Shown here: one piece after another, positions 55,220 through 63,563 of the stretch
How the letters are laid out: each line of letters starts with the position of its first letter
Numbering within the stretch: position 1 is the first letter of the stretch
Assembly (NCBI RefSeq): GCF_002836595.1
Contig: NZ_PJBB01000003.1
Span: 3,750,501 to 3,814,500, forward strand
Direction of reading: 5' to 3'
Source of the DNA: Tenacibaculum sp. Bg11-29
GTDB taxonomy: Bacteria > Bacteroidota > Bacteroidia > Flavobacteriales > Flavobacteriaceae
Length of the DNA: 64,000 nucleotides
The notes under the pieces: generated by a model
The model's database searches: none
Seen by the model: only the letters and a program-made list of their open reading frames with translations
Told to the model about the DNA's origin: nothing
Translations under genes and position numbers: made by a program

Positions 55220-57061
55220 TTATTTTATATGTACTATTGTTTTAATATCGTAATATGAACCATTTAAATTGCTATTATACAAATCAATAGCCTCTTCTCT
55301 ATTGTCAGTCTTTGCAATATATACGTGCATATAACCAGTCTTGGGATTCACAAAATATCCTGCTTCAATTCCATCATTTACCAGTTCATCTACATTTCTG
55401 TCGGCTAAAGATTTTTTAGAATTCACATAAATTTGAATATAGTAACCAGGAGTAACACCTTGTATATTAGACATTGTTCGCACTCTTGCAGGCGCCTGTT
55501 TCTTAGGCTCCTTATAACTATCTCCGCTACTTCCAATTGTTAATTTCTCTATATATACAGGATCTTTTCCTCCTTTTTTTATCTTAATTGATGATTCATC
55601 GTTTTTATCATTATTCTCATACAAACGTGTTTTATCATTAAATTCATCAATTTTTTCTTCTGCATCTTCTTCTTTTGCAAATCGATCAATATATACATAA
55701 TACCATTTACCTTCTGGTTGATAAATATATTTAGCTTCTACTTTTAATCTCTTCCACTTATCTATTAAAACTTCAGCATTTTCTTTATCTCTAAATTTAT
55801 CTGCTACAATATAATACATTGTACCTCCGCCTCCAGAGTATGTAATGGTACTTTCACGCCATGGTTTATTTGACCTTCGTTTTAAAGAATTATCTTTTCC
55901 TTCTATCTGATTGCTAGGCACTATAGCTTCAGTTGTCTTAACAATATTTGGCGTAGGTTGATTTTTTAATAACCTAAGTATTTCGTCTACTTTTTTGTTT
56001 AAAATATCTATTGAGTCTTGAGCTGTTTGAATTTCATCAGATAAATCATTATGTTCTGGATTCAAGTATTCTTCTTTTTTCTCTGAAATTCTTTCAGGTA
56101 ATACAACGCTAACTTTTCCTGTTCTTCTTTTTGGTCTTTCTCTTCTAAATGATTTTTTACCAAAATTGTAGATTAGACCTATTTCATTGGTCGCTGCAAA
56201 TTTACTCTTCTCATAACTAAAACCTATTGCAATTTTTTCGGAAATATTTACTCCTACTCCTGCCGAAATACCATATGTTTTATCATAACCTACTTTTGCC
56301 CAACCTGCTTTAGGTAAATCTAATATTAAACTACCTCCTATGCTAAATTCATCTTTACCAGGCTTTCTAGCAATAACCAAAGTCCTTAAATCTGCTCCTT
56401 CAAATATTCCTGATGCGTATGTAAACTCACGAGAATACATTGCATGCGCCGAAAAAGTTTTTTCACCAAAAGAAGTAACCATTTCGCTACTCTTTAAATT
56501 AAAATCTATTAAATTTTCGAAAAACACACCAACATCAAACTTACCAAATGATAAAGTAACTGCTGGTTGTAACATAACTATTGGAATATCTTGAAAATTA
56601 CCTAAAAAAGAATCATCAGCATCTTGTACTAGTACTCTTGCCCAATCAATACTACTTCTGCTATATAAAAAATTGAACCCAAAAGTTAAATCCATGTTCT
56701 CATTTAACTGCAATCGCTGTGCATAATTAGCTATAGCACCAAAATCTTTCATAGCACCAACTTCTTGTTGGTATATAGCGAACCCAGCTCCTATATTTTC
56801 CCTCATTTTTCCAGCATACGAAACTAAATGCAATCTTGGGTTATCTTCAAAATCAACATTACTATTACGTACAATAGCAGTTAATGATGTTTTATTTTCT
56901 CGTAAAGCTGAAAAAGTAGGCACTGTTAAAAAACGATTAAACTTCATAAAGTTTCGAGAACTAAAAGAATTATAGTTCTGTCCGCTATCTGAAGTTTGCC
57001 CAAACATTGTTGTACTTAAGCTACTTAGTAAAATAAATAATATAGTTATTTTCCTTATCAT
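55220..57061 (-). CDS. sprD: SprD-like protein: PorP/SprF-type barrel fused to SPOR-like repeats
   Basis: The 613-residue protein has a signal peptide (ILFILLSSLSTTMFGQ), a PorP/SprF-like beta-barrel region (about 25-300: MKFNRFLTVPTFSALRENK, NIGAGFAIYQQEVGAMKDFG, and IAIGFSYEKSKF), a charged linker with a short coiled coil (about 325-365), and two SPOR-like modules (about 405-475, YYIVADKFRDKENAEVLIDKW; and about 535-613, GYYIQIYVNSKKSLADRNVDEL). SPOR modules bind peptidoglycan elsewhere, so it may anchor the adhesin machinery to the wall. Its place between the sprC-like and sprB-like genes matches sprD of F. johnsoniae. It starts five bases after the sprC-like gene and ends 44 bases before sprB. 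Confidence 0.78.
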   Translation of the reverse strand: MIRKITILFILLSSLSTTMFGQTSDSGQNYNSFSSRNFMKFNRFLTVPTFSALRENKTSLTAIVRNSNVDFEDNPRLHLVSYAGKMRENIGAGFAIYQQEVGAMKDFGAIANYAQRLQLNENMDLTFGFNFLYSRSSIDWARVLVQDADDSFLGNFQDIPIVMLQPAVTLSFGKFDVGVFFENLIDFNLKSSEMVTSFGEKTFSAHAMYSREFTYASGIFEGADLRTLVIARKPGKDEFSIGGSLILDLPKAGWAKVGYDKTYGISAGVGVNISEKIAIGFSYEKSKFAATNEIGLIYNFGKKSFRRERPKRRTGKVSVVLPERISEKKEEYLNPEHNDLSDEIQTAQDSIDILNKKVDEILRLLKNQPTPNIVKTTEAIVPSNQIEGKDNSLKRRSNKPWRESTITYSGGGGTMYYIVADKFRDKENAEVLIDKWKRLKVEAKYIYQPEGKWYYVYIDRFAKEEDAEEKIDEFNDKTRLYENNDKNDESSIKIKKGGKDPVYIEKLTIGSSGDSYKEPKKQAPARVRTMSNIQGVTPGYYIQIYVNSKKSLADRNVDELVNDGIEAGYFVNPKTGYMHVYIAKTDNREEAIDLYNSNLNGSYYDIKTIVHIK

Positions 57062-57066
57062 GTTTA

Positions 57067-59346
57067 TTAATGTAATACTGATATTGTACCTGCTTTTAGA
57101 ATTTTCTCATCACGAATAATTTTATAATAAAAAGTTCGCTGACTTCCTACATTCTCTAAAGGCCAATCATTTTTATAATCAGTAGTATTTAAAATTTCTT
57201 TTCCATTTGAATTATATAACTGTATCGTAATCAAGGGCTGAAAGGCATATCTATTCGATATTCTCCATGAATCATTTTTACCATCTCCATTTGGTGTTAC
57301 CACATTAGGCACAATAACTAAATCATCTTGTTCTACAACTTCAATTGTTTTCTCTACGGCACAGCTACCAACTGTAGCTACGACTGTATAAAAACCCAAT
57401 GTATCTACATCTAATGTTTCATTTGTTGATAAAACTGTACCACTAGTATCCTCTCCTTGATACCATATATATGAATCGGCACCTGAAGCTGTTACAGTAA
57501 CTGTTTCCCCTTCCTTCATTACAACTTTTTCTGACGGAGTTACTACAACTATTGATTCATCAAACAAAACAACGTTTATTGGATCAAGTATTTTTTCACA
57601 CCCTAAACCTGACATTTTCAAAACATAACTTCCTATTTCATCTACAACAAAATCTTTAACGTCTGTCGCTAATGGGGTTGTATCTCCATCTTTAAACCAT
57701 TCATATGTATAACCAGCAATCAACGCATTTATTGTATACGTTATTCCACCAGTGTTTGGGCATAGTGAATTTGAATTTGGCAGAGAAGTAACTACAGGTA
57801 ATGCACCTATTAATTTAATATCTAAACTAGCACTAGGTGTATTATCTTTTGTATTTCCTTTAACAGCACCTACACCGCAAGAGCTTATTTCTAAATCATA
57901 TTTACCATTTTCTAAATAAGAGCTTACAGCATGTTCATCTGTAACTTCTCCTGAAATAGCAACATCATCTTTATACCATTGATATTCTATTAATACTGGA
58001 GTATCTGCGCTAATTTGCGCATTTGTTAAATCGTATTTTTCATTATCTGAACCAATTGCTTTTATACCAACTATAGATAATTTTGCCGAAGATGATTCAC
58101 ACTCTGTATAACTTGTCCCTGTACCAATTACAACCTCAAAAGAAGTAGCGGCCAACAATGTTGTCTTTTCAGAATCAACAATATCAGGACATAATCCTGA
58201 TGATGCCTTGGTTACTCTAGCAAAATACACACCTGGTTCTACTGCAAAAATAGTTGCTTGATTTTGCCCTAATATAGCCTCTTCATCCTTATACCACTGA
58301 ATAGTTCCTCCGCTAGGCACATCACTTATTTCAAGCTCCCTAGTTTCACACGGTAATAGTATACTTTTGCCTGGATTTACTGTTGTAATCGTAAAACTAG
58401 CCGTTGTTTTTTGCTTTAACTCAACCTCGTTTGATGTTGTTACACAGTCATCGACTCCGGATCCTGTTATTATTTTTAAAACATATTTACCAAACTGACC
58501 TGCAGCTGGTGTCGTATATTCATTAGAATTTGATGACTGTTTTAATTCACCATCTAAATACCATTCATATACATATAACGGACTATTAACTAAAGCTTTA
58601 AAAGTATGTGTCTCATCTCCACAAATCTCAACCACTGACGAGGTATCAATTTGCGAATCGGCAGTACTAAGACCTGTAATAATAGCATGAATAGACTCAA
58701 CATTAGGACATGCTCCATAATCTATAATCACAAAATAATCTCCCGATTCAGTTATTGTAAATTTAGGTTCTGTTGTTGTTGCTAAAAGAATGTCAACCGC
58801 ACCATTTTCCTTATACCATAAGTACTCACCTACAACAGTCGTATTTAAAAACAATTCACTACTCTCTCCTGCACACGAGGTAAAACTATCTTCACCACTA
58901 CTATTTGCCAAAAACAATTCAAACGCATTAAACATATTTTCATAAGCCTCAAAAGAAGCAGAAACAGATTCCCTTACAGGTGATGTCGTACGAACACGTA
59001 TTTTATAATTTTTACCAAAAGTACCTGGTGGTAATTTAAAACCAACATTTTCTACACTATAGTTCGCATTAAGTGTAGGATCCGTTAATGTTGTTAACAA
59101 AACTGCTGGATCTCCAAAAACACCATTAGCATCTGATAACTCTATAATAAAATGATTATCATTATTAAAAAGTTTAGTAGTAAGCTCTATATCAATAAAA
59201 AAATTGCTAGAAGTAGGTCCATTATCACAAGCAGAGCCACCAAACTGTAACATAGGCGGTTCTAAGACCTGTGCGACCAATGTATATTGAATACAAAAAA
59301 GAAGTACAGCTATAAGTACTTGTAAGCTTCTTGTTATTTTATTCAT
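57067..59346 (-). CDS. sprC: SprC-like surface protein with type B C-terminal sorting domain
   Basis: The 759-residue protein has a signal peptide (LIAVLLFCIQYTLVAQ), a first beta domain (about 25-150), then five to six Ig/PKD-like modules each with a WYKD- or W(Y/F)xDG-type strand (YLWYKENGA, YEWYLDGEL, IQWYKDEEA, YQWYKDDVA, YEWFKDGD, YIWYQGED). It closes with the gliding-motility C-terminal domain (about 675-759: VPNVVTPNGDGKNDSWRISN...FYYKIIRDEKI) used for type IX export. It is the first gene of the four-gene cluster, matching sprC in the F. johnsoniae sprCDBF operon, where it is known to support gliding and SprB function. No clear TAnnTTTG element was found upstream. Confidence 0.8.
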   Translation of the reverse strand: MNKITRSLQVLIAVLLFCIQYTLVAQVLEPPMLQFGGSACDNGPTSSNFFIDIELTTKLFNNDNHFIIELSDANGVFGDPAVLLTTLTDPTLNANYSVENVGFKLPPGTFGKNYKIRVRTTSPVRESVSASFEAYENMFNAFELFLANSSGEDSFTSCAGESSELFLNTTVVGEYLWYKENGAVDILLATTTEPKFTITESGDYFVIIDYGACPNVESIHAIITGLSTADSQIDTSSVVEICGDETHTFKALVNSPLYVYEWYLDGELKQSSNSNEYTTPAAGQFGKYVLKIITGSGVDDCVTTSNEVELKQKTTASFTITTVNPGKSILLPCETRELEISDVPSGGTIQWYKDEEAILGQNQATIFAVEPGVYFARVTKASSGLCPDIVDSEKTTLLAATSFEVVIGTGTSYTECESSSAKLSIVGIKAIGSDNEKYDLTNAQISADTPVLIEYQWYKDDVAISGEVTDEHAVSSYLENGKYDLEISSCGVGAVKGNTKDNTPSASLDIKLIGALPVVTSLPNSNSLCPNTGGITYTINALIAGYTYEWFKDGDTTPLATDVKDFVVDEIGSYVLKMSGLGCEKILDPINVVLFDESIVVVTPSEKVVMKEGETVTVTASGADSYIWYQGEDTSGTVLSTNETLDVDTLGFYTVVATVGSCAVEKTIEVVEQDDLVIVPNVVTPNGDGKNDSWRISNRYAFQPLITIQLYNSNGKEILNTTDYKNDWPLENVGSQRTFYYKIIRDEKILKAGTISVLH

Positions 59347-59522
59347 TTAAGAGAATTCTTTAGAGGTGCTAAAAGTACACTTTTTTTTTAAAAAATTAAC
59401 ATATCACATTAATTAATTAAGGTAATATACAAAAAACAAATTACCTACACAATCACTAACAACAAACACCATAGCTTCATAAGATTATATATTCATGAAT
59501 TACCAATAACATAAATATACCG

Positions 59523-59530
59523 TATATTTG
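59523..59530 (+). promoter_or_regulatory. promoter -7 element TATATTTG for cmk
   Basis: The exact consensus match lies 22 bases before the cmk ATG at 59553, in the 206-base gap that also must contain the divergent sprC promoter. Confidence 0.55.
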
Positions 59531-59552
59531 TTATCCTTTTTAACCATTAAGT

Positions 59553-60242
59553 ATGACACAAAAAATCACCATAGCTATAGACGGTTTTTCTTCTACAGGA
59601 AAAAGTACAATAGCAAAGCAATTAGCAAAAAAACTAGGATACATTTATGTAGATACTGGCGCAATGTATAGAGCTGTTACTTTGTATGCAATACAACAAA
59701 ACTATATTTCAGATACTCACTTCACCCCTGAAGAGTTAATTAATGATCTCCAAAAAATTTCATTATCTTTTGTTTTCAATGAAAAAGTAGGTTTTGCCGA
59801 AATGTATTTAAACAACACCAATATTGAAACAGCTATTAGAACTATTGAGGTTTCTCGATTAGTAAGCAAAATTGCTACGGTTTCTAAAGTTCGTAAAAAA
59901 TTAGTGAGCGAACAGCAAGAAATGGGAAAAAATAAAGGTATTGTTATGGATGGTCGTGATATTGGTACCGTAGTTTTTCCTGATGCTGAATTAAAATTAT
60001 TTATGACAGCTTCTGCTGATAAACGTGCCACTCGTAGATACAAAGAATTATTAGACCGTGGAGATAATGTAAACTACGAAGAAATACTACATAATGTTCA
60101 AGAACGTGATAGAGTAGATTCTACTAGAGACGATTCTCCGCTTACTTTAACTGATGACGCTGTAGAATTTGATAATTCAGATATGGGGTTAAAAGAACAA
60201 TTTGAACGCATTATGAGTTTAGTTAACATGAGGCTAAAATAA
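59553..60242 (+). CDS. cmk: cytidylate kinase
   Basis: The 229-residue enzyme phosphorylates CMP and dCMP in the cytoplasm. The P-loop is GFSSTGKST (11-19), a variant usual in Bacteroidota. The nucleotide-binding segment YVDTGAMYRAVTLYA, the catalytic GIVMDGRDIGTVVFPDAELKLFMTAS stretch and the lid RDRVDSTRDDSPL are all in place. It is transcribed alone between the divergent spr operon and a long palindromic terminator. Confidence 0.95.
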   Translation: MTQKITIAIDGFSSTGKSTIAKQLAKKLGYIYVDTGAMYRAVTLYAIQQNYISDTHFTPEELINDLQKISLSFVFNEKVGFAEMYLNNTNIETAIRTIEVSRLVSKIATVSKVRKKLVSEQQEMGKNKGIVMDGRDIGTVVFPDAELKLFMTASADKRATRRYKELLDRGDNVNYEEILHNVQERDRVDSTRDDSPLTLTDDAVEFDNSDMGLKEQFERIMSLVNMRLK

Positions 60243-60247
60243 AAAAC

Positions 60248-60309
60248 ATTCTTTTATAAAAAACAAAAAACAGCTTTATAAAGCTGTTTTTTGTTTTTTA
60301 TAAAAGAAT
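60248..60309. terminator. perfect 62-bp palindrome acting as a two-way terminator
   Basis: The arms are 31 bp each without mismatch, starting ATTCTTTTATAAAA and centred on CAGCTTTATAAAGCTG. The element lies five bases after the cmk stop and 41 bases before the stop of the convergent rluD-like gene. Confidence 0.85.
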
Positions 60310-60350
60310 AATCCCATTGTTGAGAATCCTATATTTAAAAAATATTTTAT

Positions 60351-61385
60351 TTATTCTTCAAATTTTGAATTCTCAGAGTATGTACGCCATTTTACTAAAC
60401 ACGCTTCTATATCAGCAGGAACTTCAGAATTAAACTGCATAAACTCGCCAGTAGTTGGATGCGTAAATCCTAATGTTTTAGCATGTAACGCTTGCCTAGG
60501 CAATGCTTTAAAACAATTTTGCACAAATTGCTTGTACTTGGTAAAGGTTGTTCCTTTTAAAATATCATCTCCTCCATAACGCTCATCGTTAAAAAGTGTA
60601 TGTCCAATAGATTTAAAGTGCGCCCTAATTTGATGTGTTCTACCTGTTTCTAATTTACATTCTACTAAAGTAACATACGTTAAACGCTCTAAAACCTTAT
60701 AATGTGTTACTGCATGCTTACCATAATCTCCATCAGGGAAAACAGCCATTTGCAAACGATTATTAAAACTACGTCCAATATTACCTTCAATTGTACCTGT
60801 GTCTTCTTTAACATCACCCCAAACCAATGCGTAATACAAACGCTCAGTAGTTCTATCAAAAAACTGTTTTGACAAATGAGACATTGCAAATTCTGTTTTT
60901 GCAACTACTAACAAACCACTCGTATCTTTATCAATACGATGTACTAAACCTGGTCGTTCATTTGAATTTTTAGGTAAATTTTCAATATGATGAATTAATC
61001 CATTAACCAAAGTTCCAGAATAATTTCCATGACCTGGATGCACCACCATACCTGCAACTTTATTAACAACAATCACATCATCATCTTCATAAATAATATC
61101 AATTGGTAAATCTTCAGCTACTAATAAATTTTCAGCTGGCGGGTATGCCAAAACTACACGAACAACATCTTTAGGCTTTACTTTGTAGTTCGGTTTTACA
61201 ACCACTTCATTTACTAAAACATTTCCTGCTTTAGCTGCTTGTTGAATTTTACTTCTAGTTGAATTTTCAATAAAATTCATTAAAAACTTATCAACCCTTA
61301 AAGGTTCTTGACCATCTGTTGCAACAAACCTATGATGTTCGTGTAAATCGTCGTTCTCTACTTCTAAATTTGTATCTTCCTGCAT
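60351..61385 (-). CDS. rluD: RluA/RluD family 23S rRNA pseudouridine synthase
   Basis: The 344-residue enzyme has an N-terminal S4 RNA-binding domain (about 28-95: LRVDKFLMNFIENSTRSKIQQAAKAGNVLVN) and the RluA catalytic domain with the aspartate in PGLVHRIDKDTSGLLVVAKT and the LETGRTHQIRAHFKSIGH motif. S4-containing RluA-family members are generally RluD-like, acting on helix 69 of 23S rRNA; the exact site is not proven here. It follows the PASTA protein by 16 bases on the same strand, a common flavobacterial arrangement. Confidence 0.88.
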   Translation of the reverse strand: MQEDTNLEVENDDLHEHHRFVATDGQEPLRVDKFLMNFIENSTRSKIQQAAKAGNVLVNEVVVKPNYKVKPKDVVRVVLAYPPAENLLVAEDLPIDIIYEDDDVIVVNKVAGMVVHPGHGNYSGTLVNGLIHHIENLPKNSNERPGLVHRIDKDTSGLLVVAKTEFAMSHLSKQFFDRTTERLYYALVWGDVKEDTGTIEGNIGRSFNNRLQMAVFPDGDYGKHAVTHYKVLERLTYVTLVECKLETGRTHQIRAHFKSIGHTLFNDERYGGDDILKGTTFTKYKQFVQNCFKALPRQALHAKTLGFTHPTTGEFMQFNSEVPADIEACLVKWRTYSENSKFEE

Positions 61386-61401
61386 TAATCAATTATATAA
61401 A

Positions 61402-61977
61402 TTAGTTACCATCTCCTAAAACTAGGTTAATGATTGTTTTCTTTGGTAATTTTGTTCCTGGAGTTATTACTTTCCCATTATGCTTTAAACCTCGAACTAC
61501 ATTCTTACCAATATCTCTTACCCACGTTATTTTTTTACCCACTATAAAACCTTGAGATCGTAAATGTGTAGTTGCTTGCCTTTTTGTTCTTCCGTTTAAA
61601 TTAGGAATTTCAATATCTCTATATTTAGATGGATTTAAAGTTAAGTATAGTTTACGTTTTTCTTTTACAAAACCTCCTACTTCAGGATCTTGCTCTATAA
61701 CTGATTTCTTTGGATAATCAGGATTATAAGTTGCACTATCAATTATAATAAAATCTAAATTAAGCGCATCTAACTTTGCTTCTACTTCTGCCAATGACAT
61801 TTTATGCAAATTAGGTACTTGTATTTTTTGATCGTGATTTGTTGTTACTCCTAACCACCATTGCAATATAAATACAACGAGAAATAACGAAACAATCGCA
61901 ATTCCTATTTGCATAAAAAAAGTTTTGCTCTTTATAAATTGAAATAAATTTTTAGATTTTTCGGAAAAAGTATTCAT
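61402..61977 (-). CDS. PASTA-domain membrane protein
   Basis: The 191-residue protein has a short cytoplasmic N-terminus, one transmembrane helix (about 21-43, MQIGIAIVSLFLVVFILQWWL) and two to three PASTA modules outside (VPNLHKMSLAEVEAKLDALNLDFIIID..., IPNLNGRTKRQATTHLRSQGF..., and a partial third near GLKHNGKVITPGTKLPKKTIINLVLG). PASTA modules bind peptidoglycan fragments or beta-lactams in penicillin-binding proteins and kinases; this protein has no kinase or transpeptidase part. Its gene is divergent from ddl, a cell-wall gene, which fits an envelope role. The partner is unknown. Confidence 0.85.
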   Translation of the reverse strand: MNTFSEKSKNLFQFIKSKTFFMQIGIAIVSLFLVVFILQWWLGVTTNHDQKIQVPNLHKMSLAEVEAKLDALNLDFIIIDSATYNPDYPKKSVIEQDPEVGGFVKEKRKLYLTLNPSKYRDIEIPNLNGRTKRQATTHLRSQGFIVGKKITWVRDIGKNVVRGLKHNGKVITPGTKLPKKTIINLVLGDGN

Positions 61978-61999
61978 ATTTTTTTTTTGTAAGATGGCG

Positions 62000-62007
62000 C
62001 AAATTTA
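62000..62007 (-). promoter_or_regulatory. promoter -7 element TAAATTTG for the PASTA-rluD unit
   Basis: The minus-strand match is 22 bases upstream of the PASTA protein ATG. It is identical in sequence to the ddl element on the other strand. Confidence 0.6.
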
Positions 62008-62029
62008 CAGTAAAAATATTACTATTTTT

Positions 62030-62053
62030 AACTCGTGAACTCATAAACGAGTT
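62030..62053. promoter_or_regulatory. inverted repeat between divergent promoters, candidate operator
   Basis: AACTCGT (62030-62036) and ACGAGTT (62047-62053) pair perfectly around a ten-base spacer. The repeat sits between the two TAAATTTG elements and covers the -33 region of the ddl promoter. A T-run follows it on the plus strand, so a terminator reading is also possible. Confidence 0.4.
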
Positions 62054-62060
62054 TTTTTGG

Positions 62061-62068
62061 TAAATTTG
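62061..62068 (+). promoter_or_regulatory. promoter -7 element TAAATTTG for ddl
   Basis: The exact TAnnTTTG match lies 53 bases before the GTG start of ddl. Confidence 0.55.
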
Positions 62069-62121
62069 TATAATTTAAAAATAAATTATTACACAATATA
62101 AAACAATTCAAAAGCTTAAAA

Positions 62122-63096
62122 GTGAAAAAAAACATAGCTATAATTATGGGGGGATACTCTTCTGAAGTAGAGATATCTTTAAAAAGTGGTTCGGTAGTTT
62201 ATAACTATCTTAACAAAGAAAAATACACTCCTTATAAAATTCATATTTTAAATAATAAATGGGTACTTGTTCACAACAACGATGAATACCCTGTAAATAA
62301 ACATGATTTTTCAGTTAAAATAAAAGGTAAAACAATATTTTTTGATTGCGTTTTTAATGCTATTCACGGTATACCTGGTGAAAATGGAGCTATTCTAGCT
62401 TATTTTGATTTAATTGGGCTGAAACACACCTCTGCTCCTTTTTATCAAATGGCATTAACTTCTAACAAACGTGATACTTTAAGTGTTGTAAAAGAATATG
62501 GAATTTCGACTGCCAAATCTGTGTATTTAAACCAAGGGGATTTCGTTGATACTAATAAAATTATTACTAAAGTTGGTTTGCCTTGTTTTGTAAAGCCAAA
62601 CAATGCAGGATCTAGTTTCGGTATTTCGAAAGTTCATACAGAACAAGAATTAATTCCTGCACTAGAAATAGCATATAAAGAAGATTCTGAAGTACTTATT
62701 GAAAGTTTTTTAGACGGAACAGAAGTTTCTATAGGTGTTATTCAATATAAAGGAGAAACAATTGTTTTGCCCATCACAGAGATTATTTCTGAAAATGATT
62801 TTTTTGATTACGAAGCTAAATACGAAGGGAAATCGCAAGAAATTACACCTGCTCGTATCTCTAAAACTCAAGAAAAAAAAGTAACCGAAATAGCAAAACG
62901 TGTATATCAAATTTTAAATATGAGTGGTTTTTCTCGTTCAGAATATATTTTTGTTAACGATGAGCCACATTTTTTAGAAATGAACACCGTTCCTGGCTTA
63001 ACAGAAGCAAGTATTTTACCACAACAAGCAAATTGCGCTGGTATTTCTTTACCCGACTTATTTAGTAACGCAATTGAATCAGCCTTAAACAACTAA
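62122..63096 (+). CDS. ddl: D-alanine--D-alanine ligase
   Basis: The 324-residue ATP-grasp enzyme joins two D-alanines for peptidoglycan synthesis. The start is a GTG at 62122; the first ATG (62146) would remove the first beta strand, so GTG is preferred. Motifs are IIMGGYSSEVEISLKSG, the H-G-I-P-G-E-N-G substrate loop (AIHGIPGENGAILAYFDLIGL), the ATP-binding PCFVKPNNAGSSFGISKV, and the catalytic SRSEYIF...LEMNTVPGLTEASILPQQA. It is followed by coaD after four bases. Confidence 0.94.
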   Translation: MKKNIAIIMGGYSSEVEISLKSGSVVYNYLNKEKYTPYKIHILNNKWVLVHNNDEYPVNKHDFSVKIKGKTIFFDCVFNAIHGIPGENGAILAYFDLIGLKHTSAPFYQMALTSNKRDTLSVVKEYGISTAKSVYLNQGDFVDTNKIITKVGLPCFVKPNNAGSSFGISKVHTEQELIPALEIAYKEDSEVLIESFLDGTEVSIGVIQYKGETIVLPITEIISENDFFDYEAKYEGKSQEITPARISKTQEKKVTEIAKRVYQILNMSGFSRSEYIFVNDEPHFLEMNTVPGLTEASILPQQANCAGISLPDLFSNAIESALNN

Positions 63097-63100
63097 ATTT

Positions 63101-63553
63101 ATGAAAAAAGCAATTTTCCCAGGGTCTTTTGATCCAATAACCTTAGGTCACGTAGATATTATTGAACGTGGTATTACTTTATTTGATGAATTAGTAATTG
63201 CGATTGGTGTAAACTCAGATAAAAAATATATGTTTTCTTTGGAAGAACGTAAGCGATTTATCGAAGAAACCTTTAAACATCAACCAAAAATAAAAGTAGT
63301 TATGTACAGTGGCTTAACTGTAAATTTTTGCAAAGAGGAAAATGCACAATTTATTTTAAGAGGTTTACGAAATCCAGCCGATTTTGAATTTGAAAAAGCA
63401 ATAGCACACACCAATCGTAAACTTTCAGAAATAGAAACTGTTTTTTTATTAACCTCTTCTGGTAAAAGCTACATATCATCTTCAATAGTACGTGATGTTA
63501 TTAGAAATAATGGTGATTACACGGGGCTTGTTCCTAACGCTGTAAGAATATAA
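63101..63553 (+). CDS. coaD: phosphopantetheine adenylyltransferase
   Basis: The 150-residue nucleotidyltransferase makes dephospho-CoA from 4'-phosphopantetheine and ATP. It shows the T/HxGH motif in FPGSFDPITLGHVDII, a central VYSGL/VMYSGLTVNFC-type strand with NAQFILRGLRNPADFEFE, and the ISSSIVRDV ending with the SSS motif. Length is slightly short but normal for Bacteroidota. It lies four bases after ddl and ten bases before a carboxypeptidase gene, so the three form one unit. Confidence 0.95.
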   Translation: MKKAIFPGSFDPITLGHVDIIERGITLFDELVIAIGVNSDKKYMFSLEERKRFIEETFKHQPKIKVVMYSGLTVNFCKEENAQFILRGLRNPADFEFEKAIAHTNRKLSEIETVFLLTSSGKSYISSSIVRDVIRNNGDYTGLVPNAVRI

Positions 63554-63563
63554 CTTGCATTAC

